Shown here: positions 21,205 to 31,500 of the stretch, piece by piece
How positions within the stretch are numbered: the stretch's first letter is position 1
Layout of the letters: the number at the start of each line of letters is the position of its first letter
NCBI RefSeq assembly: GCF_050003625.1
Contig: NC_134399.1
Coordinates: 219,970,975-220,034,974 of the forward strand
Direction of reading: 5' to 3'
DNA: 64,000 bases
Source of the DNA: Haematobia irritans
Lineage: Eukaryota; Arthropoda; Insecta; Diptera; Muscidae
Translations under genes and position numbers: made by a program
Notes under the pieces: generated by a model
Databases searched by the model: none
What the model was told of the DNA's origin: nothing
Seen by the model: only the letters and a program-made list of their open reading frames with translations

Positions 21205-21484
21205 CATCATTGGTGAACTTCTCTCTTATCACTGAGTGCTGCCAAATTCCATGTTAAGCTCAATGACAACGGACCTCCTTTTTATAGCCGAGTCCGAACG
21301 GCGTTCCACATTGCAGTGAAACCACTTAGAGAAGCTTTGAAACCCTCAGAAATGTCACCAGCATTACTGAGTTGGGATAATCCACCGCTGAAAAACTTTT
21401 TGGTGTTCGGTCGAAGCAGGAATCGAACCTACGACCTTGTGTATACAAGGCGGGCATGCTAACCATTGCACCACGGTGGCTCCC
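21205..21484 (-). mobile_element. SINE head portion, minus strand
   Basis: Contains cttctctcttatcactgagt through to the tRNA-like head ending ccattgcaccacggtggctccc. The 3' tail is not attached here; it lies flipped at 20600-20664. Flank ATCCGATTAGTACTT to the right is complementary to the sequence after that tail, marking the original target duplication. Confidence 0.8.
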
Positions 21485-21739
21485 ATCCGATCCGATTAGT
21501 ACTTAATTGGAGGATAAATCACTGGTATGTAAACATTTTGTATTAGCTATTATTCCAACACAATAAATAATAATATGACATTGAGAAAGCAGAGTTAAAC
21601 ATTTTTGTCTGCAGTTTGTTTTTTCAAACTTATTTTTTTGAGTGAATAATCATAATGAAACTCCCGTTATGACTCATAATTTCTGCATTGCGCTAAAATA
21701 ACTTTTCAATGAATGAAACTTAGTCATTGATAATATCTA

Positions 21740-22697
21740 CACGCTCACAAAAAATCGCTTCTGTAACATATACTCCCAAACATATTTTGCTTCAAGCATA
21801 TACATTTTTGGGTATTGCCCAAACATTTATATGTTTGATCTCTTCCAATATATAATATGCTTGAAAGCATATTGGTCTAAACGATATATGTTTGGGTAGT
21901 CTAAGTTCCAAACATTTTGTATTTTTGCATCCAAATTCAATAATGTTGTCTTCCAAAAAACAATATGTTATTATATGAACATATAATATGTTTGGAAGCA
22001 TTTTGCACCCAAAATTATTATATGCTTAAAAAAAATCTCAAAATTTTATTTATTTATTTATATATTTACAATCATAATGAATTATGAAAATAAACAGGTA
22101 ATATAGGTGCTAACAACATAGGTTTTCGACCTGAATGCTCAAAATTTTGTTTCTGCCCAATTGTATATTCCCCCACATCTTTCTCACTTCCACGAGATTT
22201 TTTAGTTCTTAGCACCTTTTTCTGTATTACAAACATTGTAGAAGAAATTATTCAATTGTATGATTTTTTTTATTTTAATTTTACCTTTTGCCGGACGGGG
22301 ATTCGAACAGCGGACCACACAGTTTGTAAGGATCAAAGAAGTAGCTGATCAATTGCCCAAGGAAAAGTAAAATGTTAATTTTGTAATAACAAGCAACAAC
22401 CACCAACTTAATTCAATATCGCTCCCTGTTAAATAGCGCTCCAAGCTACTAAACACATATATGTTTATAGGCTATTTCTAAATTAATATATGTTTGCATC
22501 CAAGCATATTATATTTACAAACATTTTATGTCCCAAACATAATATGTTCTAACATATTAACATATATGTCCCAAACATGTTATGCTAGTTTATGAACATT
22601 ATATGCTTACACTCAAAAATATTGTGTTTAAAAATTTGTGTTCCAAACATATAATGTTTAAAGCCAAACATATGAAAAACAGTCTTTTTCATCCGTG
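21740..22697. mobile_element. MITE family A, copy 1
   Basis: 958 bp, starting CACGCTCACAAAAAATCG and ending TTTTTCATCCGTG, flanked by TA. It is filled with variants of CAAACATAT and its complement. Around 22285-22370 a tRNA-like segment reads on the minus strand tgttcgaatccccgtccggc, a B-box match. No open frame of note. Other copies are at 35955, 39368 and 53786. Confidence 0.8.
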
Positions 22698-23324
22698 TAG
22701 AAATAACGATATCTGCAAATAATACCAACCCTGTAGACTTGTGGGTAAACAATAGCATTTAGTATTTGTCATCCAATTCATGTTGCAATTCCGAGTGAGG
22801 AAGGTTAACTAAAGTTCATATGTAATATTAGTACTTACCACAAGATTTTTTTTATTATTGAAAATGGAATACATATCGTCCCAGGCACTGAAATAAAAAC
22901 AGAATCATTAATGAAATAAAATAGGTGTATACAAAGTATTTAGTTGTTACGAAGTGTTAGCAAGATCACACAAGTATATCTGTCAAACTTGAATCAGAAA
23001 GACAGTGACGTGATTTGTAATATTTTATTGTCAGTTCATTATCTTGTTTACAAATATTTGCGTATGAGTTTAACATTTATTTATGATGGAGTTTAAGCAT
23101 AATAGCATGATTACATTTTATTACAGTATGATTATTATATCTGAAAATTGTCATTAAACAAAAATTTGAAAGCATGCAGAATTTTACATTACATTCATTC
23201 ATTTTTTTTCATGCAAAACATGTTTGTTTTTTAGACTCTTATGTGTTCATCACCATCAAGGTGGAAATAGCGGTCTTATATCAAAAAGTTCTGAGTGCGT
23301 ATAACCTCAAAAATGTCAAGCTTT
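22698..23324. other. intergenic, no gene seen
   Basis: AT-rich unique-looking sequence between MITE A copy 1 and MITE B copy 5. No exon or repeat family recognised. Confidence 0.35.
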
Positions 23325-23547
23325 AAGCTGAGTACTATGTTCAGATTTCAAGCTGAAAACTAGCTTGTTTTCACGGTTACTTTTTTAATTAATTAATTTA
23401 GAAATGTAAAATTATTTTCAATCAATTCCTTAGATCTTTTCCATCCATTATTTGGCAAGACTCGATCAAAATATAATCGTCTTCATAAATATATTTGTAC
23501 TTTTAATTTAGTGTTTTGGTGAAAAAACCGAACATAGTACTCACCTT
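23325..23547 (+). mobile_element. MITE family B, copy 5
   Basis: Begins AAGCTGAGTACTATGTTC and ends GAACATAGTACTCACCTT, with TA at each side. It belongs to the same ACTATGTTCG subfamily as copy 4. Confidence 0.65.
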
Positions 23548-23794
23548 TATGATGGAGCTGTCAGTTCACAGATTGCAACACTAGAGTTTTTCAATTTTGA
23601 AATATAAAAGGCAACCCTCGTACATTATGGTGAAATCACATAGAGAAGTTTTGCAACTCTCAGAAATGTCACGAGTATTACTGACCACAGATGGAAAATA
23701 CAATTTTTAAGAAAATAAAAAAAGGTATCTTTTTGAGCGAAAAAGTACTTTTCACTGAATTACAACAAAAATTCAATTGGAAGATTATTGTCAA

Positions 23795-24110
23795 GAAAAA
23801 TTTTGACAAAATTTTCTATAGAATAAAATGTTGACACAATTTTCTATAGAAACAAAACTTTGACAACATTTTCTATAAAAATAAAATTTTGACAGAATTT
23901 TCTATAGAAATAAAATTTTGGCAAACATTTCTATAGAAATAACATTTTGACAAAAATTTCTATAGAAATAAAATTTTGACAAAAATTTCTATAGAAATTA
24001 AATTTTGACAAACATTTCCTATAGAAATAAAATTTGACAGAATTTTCTATAAAAATAAAATTTTGACAAAATTCCCTATAAAAATACAATTTTGACAATT
24101 TTTTTTAGAA
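23795..24110. repeat. 29-bp minisatellite array, second site
   Basis: About ten diverged units of ctatagaaataaaattttga, followed by caaaattt, the same unit as in the bleomycin hydrolase intron. It abuts the 5' end of a muscoid dispersed repeat. Confidence 0.8.
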
Positions 24111-24234
24111 AATAGTTTCTTTTTTACTCTGGCTTTTACAAAATCGAGATTTTCTTGCAGCATGAACTTGTCTATTTTGACAAATTTGTAAAAGACCATT
24201 AGTAAATAAGTTTGGTATAGACTTTACCAAAATA

Positions 24235-25468
24235 TAACAAGAATATACGGCCGTAAGTTCGGCCAGGCCGAATCTTATGTACCCCCCACCATAGATTGCG
24301 TAGAAACTTCTGCGAAAGACTGTCAACCACAATCGAATTACTTGGGTTGTGGTAATACTTACCGATGATAAGGTATCTTAAAACCTCTTAACATCGTCTT
24401 CTAAATTGTAAGTTAGTCCATACGTGGTATATATTAGACAAAAATGGTATGTATAGGTAGGTCTACAAATAATTACGAATTGATATGGACTTTTACACGG
24501 TACGTAGAGAGCCAGAATTGAAATATGGGGGTCGCTTATATGGGGGCTATATACAATTATGAACTTGATATGGACCAATTTTTGTGTGATTGGGGATCGA
24601 TTTATCTTAGGGCTATATATAACTATAGACCGATATGGACCTAGTTAGGCATGGTTGTTAATGGTCATATACTAGCACAATGTACTAAATTTCAACTGAC
24701 GCGGATGAAATTTGCTCCTCCAAGAGGCTCCAAAACCAAATCTCGGGATCGGTTTATATGGGGCCTATATATAATTATGGACTGATATGGACCAAAACCT
24801 GCATGGTTGTTAGAGACTATATACTAACACCACGTACTGCATTTAAATTAGATCGGATGAATTTTGCTTCTCCAAAAGGCACCGGAGGTCAAATCTGGGG
24901 ATCGGACCGATATGGACCAATTCCTGCATGGTTGTTAGAGACCATATACTAACATCACTAACCAAATTTCAACCGAATCGGATGAATTTTGCTCTTCCAA
25001 GGGGCTCCGGAGGTCAAATCTGGGGATCGGTTTATATGAGGGCTATATATAATTATGGACCGATATAGACCAATTCCTGCATGGTTGTTAGAGACCATAT
25101 ACTTACATCATGTACCGAATTTCAGCCGGATCGGATGAAATTTGCTTCTCTTAGATGCTCCGCAAGCCAAATCTGGGGGTCGGTTTATATGGGGGCTATA
25201 CGTACAAGTGGACCGATATGGCCCATTTGCAATACCATCCGACCTACATCAATAACAACTCCTGGTGCCAAGTTTCAAGTCGATAGCTTTTTTCGTTCGG
25301 AAGTTAGCGTGATTTCAACAGACGGACGGACGGTCGGACATGCTTAGATCGACTCAGAATTTCACCACAACCCAGAATATATATACTTTATGGGGTCTTA
25401 GAACAATATTTCGATGTGTTACAAACGGAATGACATTGTTAATAGTCCTATGGTGGAGGGTATAAAAA
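24235..25468 (+). repeat. muscoid dispersed repeat, type 2, full copy
   Basis: Starts near aagaatatacggccgtaagt and ends near tatggtggagggtataaaaa. The middle is a run of roughly 150-bp units containing tatatggggctatatata, accgatatggaccaatt, catggttgttagagaccat and ggaggtcaaatctgggg. The end carries acagacggac, gatcgactcagaattt and atttcgatgtgttacaaac. Short frames starting MVVRDHILT are translations of these units, not genes. A decayed copy lies at 29872-30722. Confidence 0.75.
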
Positions 25469-25607
25469 GGAGGTCACTTATCAGTGAGCTTAACATAGAA
25501 TCGGGCAGCACTCAGAGATAAGAGAGAAGTTCACCGCTGTGGTATAACAATGGACTGATTAGTCTAAGTGAGCCTGAAATATGGGGCTGGCACTATACCT
25601 AACCTTC
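25465..25607 (+). mobile_element. SINE 3' fragment, plus strand
   Basis: Contains aaaggaggtcacttatca, aatcgggcagcactcag, agagagaagttcaccg and the tail ctaagtgagcctgaaatatgg up to ctatacctaacct. The head is missing; the fragment joins the type 2 repeat directly. Confidence 0.7.
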
Positions 25608-26143
25608 TCAAAATATTAAAATATTTTGTCAAAACTATTGTACCATAAATCTGATATCGGCTCAAAACTGTATACACAAAAGGTACTAAACCATTCGCGG
25701 GAGTACCACTGTACTGACCAATGTGGAAAAGTATTGAATAAAGTACTATAGTACTACATTTTCCATCCCTGTTTCTGACATTCAAAATGAACTAAAGTAA
25801 AAGAACATTTTCGTACGATTCCTAAAAATTGTATGGTTAAAATGGTCACGATGTGGCGCCAACGATTTTCTTCTTTAATTTATTTCATTTTTTCTTTTAT
25901 GAGAGGGTGCAATTTCGTGAACTGCAATTAAAAAGCACAACAGGATATTAAAGTTTCCTGGTTTTAACAGCGCTTTGTGGAAATCTCAAAATATGGAGTC
26001 CAATCTACTTCAATTTTCGCTCGTGTTAGTTCATTCTTCCTATAAAAGAGTTTACTTTTTTGGTGTATAAAAAATCCGCTACCGTGACTCGAACCTGGAT
26101 TGTCTGTTTCATACGCGTTAACAATCGACTTAACACATTGCAC

Positions 26144-26493
26144 GGGAGCCACTGTGGGGCAATGGTTAGCATGCCCGCCTTGCATACACAAGGTCGTGGG
26201 TTCGATTACTGCTTCGACCGAACACTAAAAAGTTTTTCAGCGGTGGATTATCCCACCTCAGTAATGCTGGTGACATTTCTGAGGGTTTCAAAGCTTCTCT
26301 AAGTGGTTTCACTGCTATGTGGAACGCCGTTCGGACTCGGCTATAAAAAGGAGGTCCCTTGTCATTGAGCTTAACATGGAATCGGGCAGCACACGGTGAT
26401 AAGAGAGAAGTTAACCAATGTGGTATCACAATGGACTGAATAGTCTAAGTGAGCCTGATACATCGGGCTGCCACCTAACCTAACCTAACCTAG
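26144..26493 (+). mobile_element. SINE, full-length plus-strand copy
   Basis: 350 bp bounded by a 10-bp target duplication, CACATTGCAC (26134-26143 and 26494-26503). The head resembles a tRNA: A-box-like ggggcaatggttagcatg, an imperfect anticodon arm CCTTG/CAAGG, and B box GGTTCGATT. The body includes tttttcagcggtggattatcc and aagcttctctaagtggtttc. The 3' part reads tatcacaatggactgaatag, then a (CCTAA)n tail. It is expected to be transcribed by RNA polymerase III and mobilised by a LINE. Confidence 0.88.
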
Positions 26494-27237
26494 CACATTG
26501 CACCACAGAGTTCCCATAAGAACATCTAACGAATAATTTTTTTGGACATTTCAAGGTCAATGAAAAACGAATGCCGTTCATGAAATCATGAACTCCCGTG
26601 GACGAAATCGTGAACATTCCCTTTTGATTTTTCGTGAACGTTTCCGATTCATTTTGTTACCATTCGTTCACGATTTTGGAAAGTCATCTTTTTATTAGTA
26701 GATTTCCATTGTACCACGGTGGTTTTCTATTTTAGTCTATATGCAATGTGGAACGCCGTTCGGACTCGGCTATAAAAAGGAGGTCCCTTGTCATTGAGCT
26801 TAACATGGAATCGGGCAGCACTCAGTGATAAGAGAGAAGTTCACCAATGTGGTATCACAATGGACTGAATAGTCTAAGTGAGTCATTGAGCTTAACATGG
26901 AATCGGGCAGCATTCAGTGATAAGAGAGAAGTTCACCAATGTGGTATCACAATGGACTGAATAGTCTAATTGAGCCTGATACATCGGGCTGCCACCTAAC
27001 CTAACCTAGCACATTGCACCACAGAGTTCCCATAAGAAAATCTAACGAATAATTCTTTAGGACTTTTCAAGGTCAATGAAAAACGAAAGCCGTTAATGAA
27101 ATCATGAACTCCCGTGGACGAAATCGTCAACATTCCCTTTTGATTTTTCGTGAACGTTTCCGATTCATTTTTGAACGTCATTTTTTTAGTAGTAGATTTC
27201 TATTGTACCACGGTGGTTCCCTATTTTAGTCTATATG
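26319..27237. repeat. local tandem duplication including a SINE 3' half
   Basis: The block from ggaacgccgttcgg at 26319 to about 26736 is repeated from about 26752 to 27237. It carries the SINE 3' half plus flank with cacattgcaccacagagttc and cgtgaac-rich sequence. The second copy also has an internal direct repeat of about 90 bp (tcattgagcttaacatggaa at about 26791 and 26883). The second SINE piece therefore arose by duplication, not transposition. Confidence 0.8.
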
Positions 27238-27239
27238 AG

Positions 27240-28380
27240 CCGAGGGTTAAAATTGTCGGTTCGCCTAAATTTTGCAAAAACGAAGGCAAATCACTTGAGG
27301 ATCTTGAATCCAAGTAGTGAAAATATTTGCCTTGGAATTTTATCATACTCTACAAAGAATAAATTACACATTCAATTTCGATTATGACGCTTGTTTCTAA
27401 ATACAGGAATTTTGAATTCAGTTATATCAGTGAATACTAGATAATCATGAGCTCATAAATTCTATTATTGCTATATACATTTTGTAATAATAAACATTTG
27501 TTTTTAATTTTTACATTTGTGGTGTTTTCTTCTGTACTCGATACAATAGACCAATTTTCTATTAGTATCTGATACAAAGTTTATGCGGAATATTAAAAAC
27601 AATTGAACGTTGGTGAATTAAACCAAGGAAAATCACACCAATATTGTCAGGTTGAATTTTGATAAAATTTTAAAAACACAGAATGAAAAAATGTTTCATA
27701 AGAAATTACGAAGATCCAAATGAAATATTTATCAATTTTGCCGCTATAAACTTTTTAAAAGATTTTTATCAAAAATATTTCTAATTTTAACTGACAAAAA
27801 AATTTACTACTCAACAAAAATGTTTTTTTTTTTATCAAAAATATTTCTAAATTTAACTGACAAAAAAATGCACTACTCAACAAAAATGTTGTAGGCATTT
27901 TACCACTTATCAAAACGATAAAGAAATCAAATTTTCAACAATAATGTCTTAGTAGATTTGAAAGTTAAATATCGATAAAAATATCAAATACAAAATCCAT
28001 AAAGAAATTCAAACTATCAATGCAAAACTTTTTTGAAAATTTCAATGAATATATGATAAATATTTTTAGGAAAATTTTACAATGCGTATTGTTTAATTTA
28101 AGAATTTTATAAATTAAATATAGAAAATTTCATTTGTTTAAATTTATGATTTAATTTGAATAGATTATGTTAGATATACACACTGTACTTGCATTGGTTT
28201 AATCTGCTATTATTTAGTCTGACCATTCATCATGAAAGAAAACACATCTATTATCAAGTTGGTTGCTCTCTATACTGACCGAGTAATGGAAAACAGCATA
28301 CGACACCTTGTTTGCTATTAAACAAAGATAAGATTAACAATTATAACTGGCGACCGAATATGTTTGTAAAATAGTATTTA
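27240..28380. other. intergenic, no gene seen
   Basis: AT-rich DNA upstream of the Ly6-type gene. A short direct repeat (tcaaaaatatttctaa followed by ttaactgacaaaaaaat) occurs at about 27770 and 27835. No exon seen. Confidence 0.35.
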
Positions 28381-28461
28381 ACGATTGTCTTTTGAAAGAG
28401 TCCAACTATTATTTCTTTGCCTATAGTCAACATTCGAAATTCTCTAGAGTTCAGAAGTGTT

Positions 28462-28467
28462 TCAGTT
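28462..28467 (+). promoter_or_regulatory. possible initiator (TCAGTT)
   Basis: TCAGTT matches the insect initiator consensus and lies 46 bases before the ATG at 28508. There is no clear TATA box or DPE at the expected spacing, so this is tentative. Confidence 0.25.
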
Positions 28468-28507
28468 ATAGAACGCAACGCATCCCGAAAAAAAAACTAA
28501 CTTCAAA

Positions 28508-31500
28508 ATGCGTTTCTTACTCTCTATTGGTGTGGTGTTTATCGTGTACCTGGCCTATGTGCATTCGGGTAATAAAAATATTGAAACATAATTTTGCAAA
28601 ATATATAAATAAAATATATATACGAAAAAATAAATGGGTTTCCAAATTGTTTGGATTATTATAAAAGCAAAGTGTTATATAACTAACTTAAATATGCAGT
28701 GTTGGCGTAATGTTAGATTTTATATTTTAATAAGTCAATAGAAGCAATAAAATATACTATAAACGTTTGAAAGATATGCTAAAAAAAATAACAGCAAAAA
28801 TTTTACCGATACAACAGAAAGACTGTCAAAGTAATTAATAGAATAACGAACAGTATCTACAATTTAGTAGTAGACATCTTGGATGTACACCATAGAACTA
28901 AAGAAGTTGAAGTGCTAGTGATAATTGTGTCATATTTTTCGACAAATTGAAGAAAATGTATTAGATTATAGTTTGAGTGAAAAAAATTGGAGTTCGAAAT
29001 TGCAAAAATGTCTTTAACCAAATACGAAGTTCAACATGGGAAATACACAAGTAACATTTTAACTAAAATATAATAATTTATATGAACTCAAATAAAGTTA
29101 AAGAGACTTTAATACCCTGCACAGAAAAACTATTCGTTACCTTAATATAGGAAGGCCCTAACTCATGAAAAACGAAGTTTACAGGCGAAGGAAAAAACTT
29201 AATAAAACAAGAAACACACCAGATACAAAAAACATTTAAAATGCAGTTTTTATTATTAACATCAGACAAATTCAAAATTATAATAATTTTTTTTAATATT
29301 TACATTTTTAATTAATTTGTATGACTTAGGGCTTTTTGGGTTTGAAAAAAACAAATGTGTTGGAGCTTTTTCTTGTACAACTTAAAAGAAAACAAAATAA
29401 CATATCAATTCATATTTAAGTAAAGAAAATATTGGGATTGATAAAACAGTTTATATTTTAAGAGAATATAAACTTAGGTTTTATAAGGTAATTGTTCATA
29501 AAAGTAATTGTTCATAAAAGTGAATCGTATAGACCGATATCCCTTCTCTCGCCAGTAGCCAAGACACTTGAGGCACTACTCCTCCCTTGTGGAGGATCAA
29601 CATGGATTCCGTAAGGTACACAGTACGACGACAACCTTACATGCCATTTCGACACACATCAATAGGGGACTTAATCAGCACAAGCCGGACGATCCTCGTG
29701 GCGCTCGATACGGTGAACCATGCCACACTATTTGAGGACATCGAGAATACGTCCCTACCGGCAGGAACGAAGCATTGGGTTCTGAATTATATGTGTGGAC
29801 GCCAGTTGTACGTGGAATTCAGGGACAAGAAGGCAAAACCCCGTAGAGTTAAACAGGGAGTTCCACAAATTTCAACTCACATGGTTGTTAAATATCATAT
29901 ACTACCACCACGTACCAAATTTCAACCAGATCGGACGAATTTTGCTTCTCCAAAAGGCACCGGAGGTCAAATCTGGGGATCGGTTTATATGGGAGCTATA
30001 TATTATTATGGACTGATAGGAACCAATTCCTGCATGGTTGTTGGATACCCTATACTAATATCACGTACCAAATTTCAACCGAATGGGAAGAATTTTGCTC
30101 TTCCATGGTGCTCCGGAGGTCAAATCTGGGGAGCGGGTTTTATGGGACCTATATATAATTATGGACCGATATCGACCAATTTTTGCATGGGTGTTTGAGC
30201 CCATATATTAACATCACGTACCAAATTTCAACTGAATCAGATAAATTTTGGTCTTCCGAGAGGCTACGGAGGTCAAATCTGGTGATCGGTTTATATGGGG
30301 GCTATATATAATTATGGACCGATAAGGACCAATTTTTGCATGGTTGTTAGAGACCATATACTAACACCATGTACCAAATTTCAGCCGGATCGGATGAAAT
30401 TTGCTTCTCTTAGAGGCTCTGCAAGCCAAATTTGGGGGTCCGTTTATATGGAGGCTATACGTAAAAGTGGACCGATATGGCCCATTTGTAATAACATCCG
30501 ACCTACATCAATAACAACTACTTGTGCCAAGTTTCAAGTCGATAGCTTGTTTTGTTCGGAAGTTAGCGTGATTTCAACAGACGGACATGCTCAGATCGAC
30601 TCAGAATTTCTCCACGACCCAGAATATATATACTTTATGGGGTCTTAGATCAATATTTCGATGTGTTACAAACGGAATGACAAAGTTAATATACCCCCAT
30701 CCTATGGTGAAGGGTATAAAAATTAATTATGTCTAACATAAATTTGTCGATAAATATTTACTTGTCTTGATGATATCGGTGTTAGTACAGTTAAAAGTAC
30801 ATGATATCGGTGATAGTACAGTTAAAAGTTAACCTACCCAGCGGGAAATGGAAGCGACGTGGAATCGATGATAGAAGTGCTGTCCGGGTAACATAACTAT
30901 AAGGCCTGGGCGCTGCATTACGTGATCATTTCAAAATAACATTCGATTGGATTGGAGACCAAGGCCTTGCCTCTCGCTTCTATGCCTTCTAGAGGTGGTG
31001 TCGTCGATGCCATGTTATTAGGTCTTCATACTAAGTACAAAAATCATGCCTTTCAAAGAAGGCCCTCAAAAAGGCCTGGACAGGAAGGCATAAAAGAAAG
31101 CGTGTAAAAATAAATATTTTGAAGGCAAGGTTGTCTATGAACTGAACATTTGCCCTCATACCTTTTACGTTAGAATTTAATTTGACTTACTTTTCCTATA
31201 CACTTTATATTATTTTTGTTATTTTAATATGTACCTCAAGTGTATTTTTATTTTTCTGCTCCGTCGGGATTTGAACCGGGGTCCTCGTTATTGGTAGTCA
31301 TACACTCATCCACTGGCCTACGACACATTTATGTGATGTGGGCGCCAAAAGGTAAATTTAAGCTACACGTGAGGACATTCCGCGTTCCCTTCTGTTGGAA
31401 GTGGACGTATAATGGGTATCGGATCTTTTATATGTTACAGAGAATGTCTTCTAGAAGGCCAAAGTTAGGAGTAACTAGACATAAGCAAATTAATTGTTTC

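Noticed and set aside
26144..26220. Functional tRNA gene
   Set aside because: A and B boxes are present but the acceptor stem and 7-base anticodon loop cannot be formed; it is a SINE head.
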